Shown here piece by piece: positions 16,353 through 25,378 of a stretch of 30,878 nucleotides of DNA (the stretch's first letter is position 1; each line of letters opens with the position of its first letter). The stretch is taken from the NCBI GenBank assembly GCA_900551325.1, contig URVM01000030.1, positions 1 to 30,878 on the forward strand, written 5' to 3'. The notes under the pieces were generated by a model. The model had not been told where the DNA came from, made no database searches, and was given only the letters and a program-made list of their open reading frames with translations. Position numbers and translations under genes: made by a program. This stretch comes from an uncultured Eubacteriales bacterium (GTDB lineage: Bacteria > Bacillota > Clostridia > Lachnospirales > Cellulosilyticaceae).

Positions 16353-16616
16353 ATGGAACAGTTGGTTTTAGACCTAATGCGAGAAGCAATTATGATTATG
16401 TTAAAAGTTTCTGCACCAACACTTTTAGTGGCTCTTATTATTGGATTGGTAGTCAGTATATTCCAAACAGCCACATCTATTCAAGAACAGACATTGGCGT
16501 TTATTCCTAAAATAGTAGCAGTATTTATGGCTATTATTATTTTTGGTTCTTGGATGATGACCACATTGGTGAACTTTGTAACGAGACTTTTTACTCATTT
16601 TAATCAGTTTTTATAG
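16353..16616 (+). CDS. fliQ: flagellar type III export gate protein FliQ
   Basis: FliQ is a two-helix membrane subunit of the export gate. The 87-residue product has helices at about residues 15-38 and 50-72, with the conserved stretch LVVSIFQTATSIQEQTLAFI. The ATG at 16353 is chosen over an in-frame GTG at 16344 because AGGAGTGA (16340-16347) is its ribosome-binding site and the MEQL start agrees with the family. It lies 11 bases after fliP and 10 bases before fliR, the standard order. Confidence 0.94.
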   Translation: MEQLVLDLMREAIMIMLKVSAPTLLVALIIGLVVSIFQTATSIQEQTLAFIPKIVAVFMAIIIFGSWMMTTLVNFVTRLFTHFNQFL

Positions 16617-16626
16617 GTGATGGCTT

Positions 16627-17415
16627 ATGTTCATAAATACTTTTGCATTATTACAACATATACCAGACACCTTACTTATTTTTTGCCGAATATTTTTTGC
16701 TCTACAAGTTTTACCCATAACACAGGAGACTAAATTACCTCCTATTGCAAGAGGAGGCCTTACCCTTTTTTTAACACTTATTGTTTATAATACAATAGGT
16801 CAAACAGTTCCAAGTATGGATATAAATACATTAAGTTTTTTCATATTAGTAATGAAAGAATGTATTGTAGGACTTATTTTAGGCTTTGCAGCCTCTTTGT
16901 TTTTCCAAGTCTATCTGTTTGTAGGTCATATAGTAAGTATGCAAGGTGGCCTAAGTATGAGTAATTTATTTGATCCTTCAAGTGGAATGCAAGTCCCTTT
17001 AATTGGTCGTTTCTATTACTTAGGTTTTTGCGTTCTATTTATGACAACAGGGGGATTTCATTGGTTTATTCGGGCACTTGTTGAAACTTTTATTAAAATA
17101 CCACTTACAAAAGCAGTTTTTAGTGAGGACATTGTTTTTGCTATGATCCAGGGAGTTGGTGTATTTTTTGAATTAAGTTTTAAACTTGCTAGTCCTATTG
17201 TTGCAGTTATCTTCATTGTAGACTGTGGTCTTGGTATTTTAGCAAGGGCAGTACCACAAATGAATATGTTTGTTATTGGTATTCCACTTAAAGTATTTAT
17301 TTTATTTGCCCTTCTTTTTGTTACAGTAGGTTTATTACCAGCTTATAATGAAATGATTAATCGTTTTATTATGGAGATATTTTATAGTATAGAACAGGGA
17401 CTGATACCAAGATGA
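16627..17415 (+). CDS. fliR: flagellar type III export gate protein FliR
   Basis: FliR completes the FliPQR export gate. The 262-residue product is a multi-span membrane protein with the family-like stretch VMKECIVGLILGFAASLFFQ and GGLSMSNLFDPSSGMQVPLI, followed by hydrophobic helices to the C-terminus. The length is typical. The start is preceded by GGTGATGG. The stop overlaps the flhB start as ATGA, implying coupled translation. FliR-FlhB fusions exist in some Clostridia; here they are separate. Confidence 0.94.
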   Translation: MFINTFALLQHIPDTLLIFCRIFFALQVLPITQETKLPPIARGGLTLFLTLIVYNTIGQTVPSMDINTLSFFILVMKECIVGLILGFAASLFFQVYLFVGHIVSMQGGLSMSNLFDPSSGMQVPLIGRFYYLGFCVLFMTTGGFHWFIRALVETFIKIPLTKAVFSEDIVFAMIQGVGVFFELSFKLASPIVAVIFIVDCGLGILARAVPQMNMFVIGIPLKVFILFALLFVTVGLLPAYNEMINRFIMEIFYSIEQGLIPR

Positions 17416-18527
17416 TACGTACATATATAGACCTTGACTTGCAATTTTTTGGTGCAGAGTCAGAGGGGAGAACAGAAAAAGCAACACCCAAGAAGCGTGA
17501 AGATGCTAGGAAGAAAGGGCAAGTAGCAAAAAGTACAGAATTAAATACAGCCGTTCTTTTATTAGCCTTTTTTTGGAGTATGAAAATGCTTAGTGGCTAC
17601 TTTATGGAAAGACTTGATCAAGACATTATTCAAGTGTTTAATAATATACCACAACTGGTAAACGATTATGATGCCCAGAGTCTGTTAAAGGTAGTTGGTT
17701 TAAGTATTATGAATATAATTATAGTAAGTGGACCCCTTTGGCTTATACTTTTTGTAGCAACTCTTGTAATTTCTATTGTACAAGTTGGATATAAGCCTAC
17801 ATTTAAACCTTTGGCACCTAAATTTAATAAGATGAATCCTTTATCTGGCTTAAAACGTATTGTTTCAAAAGATATGGTTGTTGAACTGTTTAAAAGTTTA
17901 GCAAAGGTTATTTTTTTAGGAAGTATCTTCCTATCAATTATAAAAGATGAGATTTTACTATTTTTTAAGTTTTATGATATGACTACAATGCAAATTTTAA
18001 GCAACACAGGGAATGTATTATTAAAAGTAGGCTTTTTTGTTGGTGGAGCTTTCCTATTTATTGCGGCTGCAGATTATGCTTATCAAAGATATAAACATGA
18101 AGATGGTTTAAAAATGACTAAACAAGAAATTAAGGATGAATATAAGCAAATGGAAGGGGATCCACAGGTTAAAGGAAAAATCAAACAAAAAATGCGTGAA
18201 ATGTCAATGAAACGTATGATGCAAGCTATTCCGGAAGCAGATGTAATTATTACAAACCCTACCCACTTTGCTATAGCCATTAGTTATAAACCAGATAAAA
18301 ATGTGGCACCTATTGTAGTGGCTAAAGGTGTGGACTATGTAGCACAGAAAATAAAGGAAAAGGCGAAGGAACATCATATAGAAATTGTAGAAAATAAGCC
18401 TTTAGCAAGGGCTTTATATTATACCGTAGACTTAGGACGAGAAATACCAGCAGAGCTTTATAATGCTGTAGCAGAAGTACTTGCCTTTGTTTATAGTTTG
18501 GATCAACAAAAGAAGAGTAGGAGGTAA
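17412..18527 (+). CDS. flhB: flagellar export switch protein FlhB
   Basis: FlhB is the export-gate protein that autocleaves to switch specificity from rod/hook to filament substrates under FliK control. The 371-residue protein has the N-terminal segment LDLQFFGAE, common in Firmicutes, then TEKATPKKREDARKKGQ (residues 21-37). Four membrane helices come next, and a cytoplasmic domain with the autocleavage site N282-P283-T284-H285 (DVIITNPTHFAIAI). The cleavage motif is intact. Start overlaps fliR; flhA begins 5 bases after the stop. A 7-bp perfect hairpin sequence is present at 17917-17933. Confidence 0.96.
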   Translation: MIRTYIDLDLQFFGAESEGRTEKATPKKREDARKKGQVAKSTELNTAVLLLAFFWSMKMLSGYFMERLDQDIIQVFNNIPQLVNDYDAQSLLKVVGLSIMNIIIVSGPLWLILFVATLVISIVQVGYKPTFKPLAPKFNKMNPLSGLKRIVSKDMVVELFKSLAKVIFLGSIFLSIIKDEILLFFKFYDMTTMQILSNTGNVLLKVGFFVGGAFLFIAAADYAYQRYKHEDGLKMTKQEIKDEYKQMEGDPQVKGKIKQKMREMSMKRMMQAIPEADVIITNPTHFAIAISYKPDKNVAPIVVAKGVDYVAQKIKEKAKEHHIEIVENKPLARALYYTVDLGREIPAELYNAVAEVLAFVYSLDQQKKSRR

Positions 18528-18532
18528 AGCGC

Positions 18533-20572
18533 GTGAAATTTAAATCCGGAGACATTATACTAGGATTATTCGTAGTAGGTATTTTGCTACTTATTATAAT
18601 TCCTTTGCCTGAATGGATTTTAAGTATTTTCTTAATCTTAAATATTTCAATTGCTGCCATGCTTTTATTGAGTGCACTTTTTTCAAAAGAAGCTTTAGAT
18701 CTATCACTTTTTCCTACTATCCTGCTCATTACAACAGTTTTTCGATTAGGACTTAATATTTCTTCTACAAGACTTATTTTAAGAGATGCGTATGCAGGAG
18801 CTGTAGTAGATGCTTTTGGAACCTTTGTGGCTGGTGGGGATCTTATTATAGGAGCAATTATTTTCTTAATTATATCTATTATTAACTTTCTAGTTATTAC
18901 AAAAGGTTCTGAACGTGTAGCTGAAGTATCTGCTCGTTTTACTTTAGATGCTATGCCAGGGAAACAAATGGCCATTGATGCAGACCTTAACTCAGGCTTT
19001 ATAGATGAAGTAACAGCTAAGGAAAGAAGAAAGAAAATTCAAGATGAAGCCAGCTTCTTTGGAGCCATGGATGGTGCTTCTAAATTCGTAAAAAATGATG
19101 CAATTGCTAGTATTATTATTTCTTTTATTAATATTGGTGGAGGAATTATTTTAGGTGTTTCTATGAAAGGTATGCCTTTTTCAGAAGCTCTTAACAAATA
19201 TACAATTTTAACGATTGGTGATGGTCTTGTAAGTGCTATTCCAGCTTTATTTATTTCTATTGCAACCGGTATTCTTGTTACAAAGAATAATCAAGAAGGC
19301 AATATGAGTGAAGCACTCTTTAGACAAATTGTTCAGTCGCCTCTTGTACTCTTTATTGTTGGTTTTGTTATTATAGTTTTAGGAGCTATTACACCAATGG
19401 GCTTACTACTTACTGTGCCTATTGCAGCTGTATGGATTTATTTAGGATACAGTTTATACAATAAGAGTAAAGTAAAAGCCATTGAAGAAGAGATTTCTAC
19501 AGATGAAGTTTTAGCGGATGAAATTAGAAAACCTGAAAATGTTATGGGACTTTTACAAGTAGATCCTATTGAACTTGTTTTTGGATATGGGATTATTCCA
19601 TTAGCTGATGTGAATCAAGGGGGAGACCTTTTTGATAGAGTTGTTATGATTAGAAGACAAATTGCTCTAGAGTTGGGTGCTATTGTACCTATTATTAGAT
19701 TACGTGATAATATTCAGCTTCCACCTAATACATATAGTATTAAAATTAAAGGAACTGAAGTAGCAAGAGGTGAAATTCTCTTTGATCACTACATGGCCAT
19801 GAATCCTGGATATGTTGAAGAGGAGATAGAGGGGATTGAAACGAAAGAACCTGCTTTTGGACTTCCAGCTTTATGGATTACAGAAGCCCAAAGAGAAAAG
19901 GCGGAGCTTAGAGGTTATACAGTAGTAGATTGTCCATCTATTATAGCTACTCATTTAACAGAAGTCATTAAGAAATACTTAGCAGAACTTCTAAGTAGAC
20001 AAGATGTACAAACACTTATAGATCATGTAGCACAGACTCATTCTGCTCTTATAAATGAACTAACACCGAAATTATTAGGGCTTGGTGAAATTCAAAAAGT
20101 ACTTGCAAATCTTTTATCAGAAGGTGTAAGCATTCGTGATTTAGTAACTATTTGTGAATTATTAGCAGACTATGCACCAACTATAAGGGACACAGATGTT
20201 TTAACTGAGTATGTAAGACAAGGCTTAGCAAGAGCTATATCTAAGAAGGTATTTGTACAACCTACGAATAAAGTAATTACTCTAGATCCAGTAGTAGAAC
20301 AAATGATTATGGATAATGTCCAGCATACTGAACAAGGGTCTTACGTTGCTCTTGATCCAAAAACACTACAAGATATGGTAGGAAACCTAAAACGAGAAGT
20401 GACTAAGCTTACTTCTGTAGGATTACAGCCTATTTTATTAACGTCACCTATTGTACGTATTTATTTTAAACATTTAATCAATCAGTATATGCCTGATTTA
20501 ACTATTATTTCATATAATGAAATTGAACAAGATGTAGAAATTCAGTCTATAGGAATGGTGAGTGTTTCATGA
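18533..20572 (+). CDS. flhA: flagellar export gate protein FlhA
   Basis: FlhA forms the nonameric export gate ring; its cytoplasmic domain docks chaperone-substrate complexes. The 679-residue product has an N-terminal half with about eight membrane helices and the FHIPEP-type loop signature ARFTLDAMPGKQMAIDADLN (about residues 134-153). A large cytoplasmic domain begins near residue 330. Translation starts at a GTG with AGGAGG at 18519-18524, eight bases upstream and overlapping the flhB end. The stop overlaps the flhF start (ATGA). No truncation is seen. Confidence 0.97.
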   Translation: MKFKSGDIILGLFVVGILLLIIIPLPEWILSIFLILNISIAAMLLLSALFSKEALDLSLFPTILLITTVFRLGLNISSTRLILRDAYAGAVVDAFGTFVAGGDLIIGAIIFLIISIINFLVITKGSERVAEVSARFTLDAMPGKQMAIDADLNSGFIDEVTAKERRKKIQDEASFFGAMDGASKFVKNDAIASIIISFINIGGGIILGVSMKGMPFSEALNKYTILTIGDGLVSAIPALFISIATGILVTKNNQEGNMSEALFRQIVQSPLVLFIVGFVIIVLGAITPMGLLLTVPIAAVWIYLGYSLYNKSKVKAIEEEISTDEVLADEIRKPENVMGLLQVDPIELVFGYGIIPLADVNQGGDLFDRVVMIRRQIALELGAIVPIIRLRDNIQLPPNTYSIKIKGTEVARGEILFDHYMAMNPGYVEEEIEGIETKEPAFGLPALWITEAQREKAELRGYTVVDCPSIIATHLTEVIKKYLAELLSRQDVQTLIDHVAQTHSALINELTPKLLGLGEIQKVLANLLSEGVSIRDLVTICELLADYAPTIRDTDVLTEYVRQGLARAISKKVFVQPTNKVITLDPVVEQMIMDNVQHTEQGSYVALDPKTLQDMVGNLKREVTKLTSVGLQPILLTSPIVRIYFKHLINQYMPDLTIISYNEIEQDVEIQSIGMVSVS

Positions 20573-21723
20573 GAATACTAAAAGTTAAAGGAAAAGATGA
20601 GTCTACCTTACTTACACAAATAAAAAAGGAGTATGGAGAAGAAGCCATTATTATTAGCACTCAACTGGAGAAAGCCCAGGGGCTTAAAGGTCTTTTTAAG
20701 AAACCTACTTATTGTATTACTATTGCAGTTGAAGATAAGGAACAAAATGCTGAGTTTGAAACAGTTGCTTCTGAATTTGTAGAAGAAACTAAAGGAATGT
20801 TTGATTATCTTAAAAATCAAATCGAATTTATAAAAAAAGATATTGCTCAAGTAAAAGATATTTCTGAGTTAAAACAACCATTAAAAGAAACTATGGTAAT
20901 AGATAAACCTAGTATTCATATGGAAGTAGATGAAGCAAAAGAAATTCTAGAGACACCTAGCTTATACAATATACTTAAAAATAATTTAACTAAAGAAGGT
21001 ATTCAAGATGATGTTACAAAACGCATTGTTGAGGGCCTAGAAGAAGAAGATATAGAAGTATTAGCAAGGAAACTTTATGAGCGTATGTCTGAAGTTATGC
21101 CAACAGTAAAAGTAGAAGAAGCTTTACCACAAGTTGTAGTTTTCATTGGATCTACAGGTGTAGGGAAGACAACAACAATTGCTAAGTTAACAGCAGATTA
21201 TGTGATGAATAAGCATAAGAAAGTAGCATTATTTACTGCGGATACTTATCGTATTGCAGCTATTGAACAACTTAAAACTTATGCTGAAATTTTAGGTGTT
21301 CCTATTGAGGTTATTTATTCAGAAGAGGATTTAACTAAAGGTCTTGAAAAATGGAAAGATCAAGATCATATTTTCATTGATACGGCAGGTCGTTCACATA
21401 AAAATAAGGAACAGATTGATGAATTAGCTAAACTATTACAAACTATAGATAAAAAGCAAGTCTATTTAGTTTTAAATGTAAATACCAATTATAAAGATGT
21501 AAAGCAAATTGTAGATGTGTACAAGCAGTTTACAGATTCCTTCCATTTAATCATTACAAAACTTGATGAAACTGATGAAATTGGTAACTTAATGAATATT
21601 GTAGCCTATGCTAATAGTCCTATTTCTTATATTACTGACGGTCAAAATGTACCAGATGATATACGTACCTTTGACTGTGATGAGTATGTAAAAGCCTTAC
21701 TTGGGAGAATAAGTCATGAATGA
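20569..21723 (+). CDS. flhF: flagellar biosynthesis SRP-like GTPase FlhF
   Basis: FlhF is an SRP-family GTPase that sets flagellar placement and early basal-body recruitment. The 384-residue protein has a basic/variable N-terminal B-domain (about residues 1-110), an N-domain helix bundle, then the G domain. G1 is GSTGVGKTT (194-202); later come the TADTYRIAAIEQLKTYAEIL signature of the insertion box, DTAGR and TKLDE. All nucleotide-binding motifs are intact. It overlaps flhA upstream and flhG downstream (8 bases), so the pair is probably made at a fixed ratio. Confidence 0.96.
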   Translation: MRILKVKGKDESTLLTQIKKEYGEEAIIISTQLEKAQGLKGLFKKPTYCITIAVEDKEQNAEFETVASEFVEETKGMFDYLKNQIEFIKKDIAQVKDISELKQPLKETMVIDKPSIHMEVDEAKEILETPSLYNILKNNLTKEGIQDDVTKRIVEGLEEEDIEVLARKLYERMSEVMPTVKVEEALPQVVVFIGSTGVGKTTTIAKLTADYVMNKHKKVALFTADTYRIAAIEQLKTYAEILGVPIEVIYSEEDLTKGLEKWKDQDHIFIDTAGRSHKNKEQIDELAKLLQTIDKKQVYLVLNVNTNYKDVKQIVDVYKQFTDSFHLIITKLDETDEIGNLMNIVAYANSPISYITDGQNVPDDIRTFDCDEYVKALLGRISHE

Positions 21724-22579
21724 TCAAGCACAAGCATTAAGAGATTTAGTTTCAAAACAAAGTAAAAAAGACTCAAAAATGAAAATTATAACTGTTACAA
21801 GTGGAAAAGGTGGAGTTGGGAAAAGTAACTTTACGACTAACTTAGCTTTAAGTTTAAAAGAATATGGGAAAACGCCAGTTATACTAGATGCTGATTTTGG
21901 ACTTGCAAATGTAGAAATTATATTAGGACATAGACCAGTTTATAATTTATCTCATTTTATTCAGCATAAATGTACATTTGAGCAGGCTATTTGTGAAAGT
22001 CAATATGGCATACCATTTATATCTGGTGGTTCAGGCGTTAAAGATATGCTTTTTTTAAGCCAGCATGAAATGGATAGCATTGCAAATGAACTTGTAAAGC
22101 TAGAGGAGCGAACTGACTTACTTCTTGTAGACACTGGAGCAGGTATTAATGAAGTCGTACTGAAATGTTGTCAAATAGCAGATGAAGTTTATGTAGTTGT
22201 TACACCAGAACCAGCATCCATGACAGATGCTTATGCCCTTATTAAAACCCTCATTAAAGATTTTAGTATAAGACCAAATTTTAATATAGTGATTAATAAG
22301 GCTATGGATAAGAAAGAAGCTCATGACATTTATAATAAAATGGCTTATGTAGCAGGACAATTTCTAAATGCGAGCATTCGTTATGCAGGTTATGTACCCT
22401 ATGATCCAAAACTTTTTGAAGCTGTAAAACACCAACAACCTATTACACAATACGCACCTAAAAGTCCTTCAAGTGAAGCTTATCGTGCTATTGGACGTGC
22501 TATTCTTAATTTACCTGAACCAGAAAAACAAGGAAAAGCAAATTGGATAGATAAATTTAAGAAAGTCTTTTCATCCTAA
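21716..22579 (+). CDS. flhG: flagellar number regulator FlhG (YlxH, MinD-like ATPase)
   Basis: FlhG is a MinD/ParA-type ATPase that restricts flagellar number and stimulates FlhF GTPase. The 287-residue product begins with the FlhF-activating peptide motif DQAQALR (residues 3-9), then the deviant Walker A SGKGGVGKS (29-37), followed by VILDADFGLANVEI and LVDTGAG. The C-terminal basic/amphipathic end NWIDKFKKVF could be the membrane-targeting helix. Overlap with flhF by 8 bases. A terminator-like inverted repeat covers the end of the gene and its stop codon. Confidence 0.95.
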   Translation: MNDQAQALRDLVSKQSKKDSKMKIITVTSGKGGVGKSNFTTNLALSLKEYGKTPVILDADFGLANVEIILGHRPVYNLSHFIQHKCTFEQAICESQYGIPFISGGSGVKDMLFLSQHEMDSIANELVKLEERTDLLLVDTGAGINEVVLKCCQIADEVYVVVTPEPASMTDAYALIKTLIKDFSIRPNFNIVINKAMDKKEAHDIYNKMAYVAGQFLNASIRYAGYVPYDPKLFEAVKHQQPITQYAPKSPSSEAYRAIGRAILNLPEPEKQGKANWIDKFKKVFSS

Positions 22580-22600
22580 TGATGGAAAGACCCTTCTTTT
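22565..22600 (+). terminator. Rho-independent terminator-like hairpin at the flhG stop
   Basis: The sequence GTCTTTTCATC (22565-22575) can pair with GATGGAAAGAC (22581-22591) to form an 11-bp stem with one G-U pair and a 5-base loop (CTAAT). It is followed by CCTTCTTTT, a T-rich tail. The stem lies over the last codons and stop of flhG. The tail is interrupted by C residues, so termination may be only partial, leaving read-through into cheB. This would be an internal attenuator of the long operon if active. Confidence 0.5.
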
Positions 22601-22627
22601 ACTTTTATCTCTCACTTTATATATAAT
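22598..22627 (+). promoter_or_regulatory. candidate SigA-type promoter for the cheB-sigD segment
   Basis: TTTACT (22598-22603) and TATAAT (22622-22627) are separated by 18 bases and match a vegetative promoter at 10 of 12 positions. The start of transcription would fall near 22634, about 60 bases before the cheB ATG. The site lies in the only sizable gap (113 bases) between flagellar export/number genes and chemotaxis genes, just after the terminator-like hairpin. A+T-rich DNA yields such matches by chance, so confidence is moderate. No SigD-type consensus is seen here. Confidence 0.42.
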
Positions 22628-22692
22628 GACACGTTATGCAACTAGAAAAAAATATATGATAAAGGTAATACACAGTATAGGAGAGCACAATA

Positions 22693-23298
22693 ATGATAGG
22701 TACAAATAATCAAAGTCAGGACTATAAGTATATTGTAGCCATAGGTACTTCTACAGGTGGACCTAAAGCATTAACTAAAGTTCTAACAGATTTAGATCCT
22801 AATCTTCCTGCAACCTATGTTGTTGTTCAACATATGCCAGCAGGATACACTAAAGCTTTAGCAACACGCCTAAATACCTTAAGTGGTCTCACTGTTAAGG
22901 AAGGAGAGCATGGGGAAAAACTAAAAAAAGGAACAGTTTATATTGCACCTGGTGGCAAACACTTAAAGCTATCGCATGGTACAAGACCTCAATTAATATT
23001 AACAGATGAGGATCCTTATAAGGGACATAAACCTTCTGTAAATGTAATGCTTCAATCCCTTTATAACCTAAGTCCTAATCAAAAACTAATTATAGTAATT
23101 ATGACAGGGATGGGTAATGATGGATTAGAAGGTGTAACTTTTTTAAAAGATAAAAGAAACATACAAGTAATTGCACAAGATGAACAAACAAGCATAGTTT
23201 ATGGTATGCCCAAAGCCATTGTACAAGCTAAGCTAACCAATTATGTTGTTCCGCTTGAAACAATTGCAAAAACCATACAAGAAATAGTGGGGGAATAG
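22693..23298 (+). CDS. cheB: CheB methylesterase domain without receiver domain
   Basis: CheB removes methyl groups from (and deamidates) chemoreceptors. The 201-residue product is only the C-terminal catalytic domain: nucleophile S20 in AIGTSTGGP, H47 in VVQHMPAG, and D143 in MTGMGNDG, with TVYIAPGGKHL between. Standard CheB proteins have about 350 residues, with an N-terminal receiver that CheA phosphorylates; here nothing precedes the catalytic domain. The 113 bases before it are non-coding, with no remnant of a receiver. The start follows TAGGAGAG (22678-22684). Regulation by phosphorylation is therefore not expected, or must come from another protein. Confidence 0.93.
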   Translation: MIGTNNQSQDYKYIVAIGTSTGGPKALTKVLTDLDPNLPATYVVVQHMPAGYTKALATRLNTLSGLTVKEGEHGEKLKKGTVYIAPGGKHLKLSHGTRPQLILTDEDPYKGHKPSVNVMLQSLYNLSPNQKLIIVIMTGMGNDGLEGVTFLKDKRNIQVIAQDEQTSIVYGMPKAIVQAKLTNYVVPLETIAKTIQEIVGE

Positions 23299-23302
23299 AA
23301 TT

Positions 23303-25366
23303 ATGGATATGAGTCAATATTTACAGATTTTTATTGAAGAATCAAATGATCATTTACAAAGTCTAAATGAGCACTTATTAAACTTGGAGCATACACCGGA
23401 TGATATACAAATATTAAATGAAATATTTAGAGTAGCACATACATTAAAAGGTATGGCAGGTACAATGGGATTTGTGAAAATGCAAAAGCTTACTCACAAT
23501 ATTGAAAATGTTTTATCTGATATTCGTAGTGGAAAGTTAAAAGTAAACTCTGATATGTTAGATATTCTTTTTCAATGTTTAGATGCACTTGAAAATTATG
23601 TAGATGAAATTATAAAAACAGGGCAAGAAGGTAGTGAAGAATACACTAATTTAATGGCTGCTCTTGAGCGCCTTATTAATGAAAAAGCAAATGATAAGAT
23701 GGATGTAAGTGTAGCAGTACCTTTAAAAGAAAGCAAGGATTCAAAAGAGCAAGTAGCTGTTACTGAACTTATTTCTTTACCAGAGTCAGCTCTACATATA
23801 AAAGATGAAGCCTTGAAACAAGGGCTAAATGTATTTCAAATGAATATTCGTTTATCAGCTAACTGTGTACTTAAATCAGCTCGTGCATTCGTTATTTTTA
23901 AAGACTTAGAAAATCTAGGTGAAGTTATTTATTCTAATCCAGATGTTCAAGATATAGAAGACGAGAAATTTGATGATTCTTTCCTTATTGTTCTTATCAC
24001 ACAAGAAGAACAAGGAACAATTGAAAAAAGAATGCTTGATGTAATGGAAGTAGAAGAAGTTACTTTAGTTGCCTGTCAGATGAGTAATATTGAAGAGATA
24101 GTAGCACAAGAAACAAATGAAGTAGAGGAAGACGATAAATTAGCTAAAGGAGATTATCAAGGGACTAATCAAAACAGTGCAGCAAACAATACAAAACAGC
24201 AAGTAGCAAATAAAAGTGTACGTGTAAGTATTGAGCGACTTGATAATCTAATGAATTTAGTAAGTGAGCTTATTATTGTTAAAACCCAGTTAGATGGGGC
24301 TAAAATTGGTGTACAAGGAAGTACTCAAGATGAACATACAACTAATTATAATGATTCTATTGAGTATCTTGAACGTATTACAGATAATTTACACCAAGCA
24401 GTTATGAAAGTACGTATGGTTCCAGTAGAATCTGTATTTAATCGTTTCCCACGTATGATAAGAGATGTATCTCGTAAATTAAATAAGGATATTGAACTTG
24501 TTATGTCAGGTGAAGAGACAGAACTTGATCGTACGGTTATTGATGAAATTGGTGATCCACTTATTCACTTATTAAGAAATGCAGCAGATCACGGTCTTGA
24601 AACAACGGAGGAACGCCGCAAAATCGGTAAAGACCCTAAAGGCACAATTCGTTTAGATGCTTATCAAGATGGTAACAGTGTTGTTATCCAGGTAAGTGAT
24701 GATGGTAAAGGGATTAATGTGAATAAGATTCGTGAAAGTAGTATAAAAAAAGGTGTTGTAACACGTGAGGAAGCAGCATCACTTAGTGAACAAGAAGTAT
24801 TAGAACTTTTATTTAAACCAGGTTTTAGTACTTCAGCAGAAATTACAGATTTATCAGGTAGAGGAGTAGGCTTAGATGTTGTTAAAAGTAAAATTACAGC
24901 TTTAGGCGGACATGTTGAAGTAAAGACTGAAATGGGCAAAGGTAGTAAATTTATTGTACGCTTACCTCTTACACTTGCCATTATCCAAGCCTTAATGGTG
25001 AAGATAAGCAATGAAAAATATGCTATTCCATTAAATAATATCCAGAATATTGAAGATGTACATAAAGAAGAAATTAAGTTTGTACAAAACCAAGAGGTTA
25101 TTGTTTTACGAGGTGAAGTAATTCCTATTGTAAGACTTCATAAATTATTAGATCTAGAACAAGAAGAACGTGATCATATGATGGTAGTTATTGTTAAGAA
25201 AGGTGAAAAACAAATAGGTTTTATGATTGATTCACTTATTGGTCAACAAGAAATAGTTATTAAACCACTTGGCAAATATTTAAATCATATTAATATGATC
25301 GCAGGTGCTACTATTTTAGGAAATGGTGAAGTAGCACTTATTCTAGATGTAAATACTTTGGTATAG
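23303..25366 (+). CDS. cheA: chemotaxis histidine kinase CheA
   Basis: CheA is the cytoplasmic kinase bound to receptors through CheW; it phosphorylates CheY (and usually CheB). The 687-residue protein has the HPt domain with phosphorylated H46 (FRVAHTLKGMAGTMGF), then a P2-type CheY-binding domain (about residues 170-270). The P3 dimerisation helices follow (RLDNLMNLVSELIIVKTQL), then the HATPase with N box HLLRNAADHGLE, G1 DDGKGI and G2 GRGVGLDVVKSKI. The C-terminal CheW-like domain begins near residue 560. All five domains are intact. The gene starts 4 bases after the cheB stop. Confidence 0.97.
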   Translation: MDMSQYLQIFIEESNDHLQSLNEHLLNLEHTPDDIQILNEIFRVAHTLKGMAGTMGFVKMQKLTHNIENVLSDIRSGKLKVNSDMLDILFQCLDALENYVDEIIKTGQEGSEEYTNLMAALERLINEKANDKMDVSVAVPLKESKDSKEQVAVTELISLPESALHIKDEALKQGLNVFQMNIRLSANCVLKSARAFVIFKDLENLGEVIYSNPDVQDIEDEKFDDSFLIVLITQEEQGTIEKRMLDVMEVEEVTLVACQMSNIEEIVAQETNEVEEDDKLAKGDYQGTNQNSAANNTKQQVANKSVRVSIERLDNLMNLVSELIIVKTQLDGAKIGVQGSTQDEHTTNYNDSIEYLERITDNLHQAVMKVRMVPVESVFNRFPRMIRDVSRKLNKDIELVMSGEETELDRTVIDEIGDPLIHLLRNAADHGLETTEERRKIGKDPKGTIRLDAYQDGNSVVIQVSDDGKGINVNKIRESSIKKGVVTREEAASLSEQEVLELLFKPGFSTSAEITDLSGRGVGLDVVKSKITALGGHVEVKTEMGKGSKFIVRLPLTLAIIQALMVKISNEKYAIPLNNIQNIEDVHKEEIKFVQNQEVIVLRGEVIPIVRLHKLLDLEQEERDHMMVVIVKKGEKQIGFMIDSLIGQQEIVIKPLGKYLNHINMIAGATILGNGEVALILDVNTLV

Positions 25367-25378
25367 GGGGATATAAAA

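Noticed and set aside
17917..17933. TAGGAAG-TAT-CTTCCTA inverted repeat in flhB preceded by seven T residues
   Set aside because: The T-run is on the wrong side for a terminator on either strand, and a 7-bp repeat is within chance for a window of this length.
18322..18975. 217-codon minus-strand open frame opposite flhB/flhA
   Set aside because: It lies wholly opposite two well-supported genes, has no recognisable motif, and its Ile/Lys/Ser-rich composition is what the complement of those genes would give.
24664..25011. 115-codon minus-strand open frame opposite cheA
   Set aside because: Shadow of the conserved HATPase region, without motifs or ribosome-binding site.
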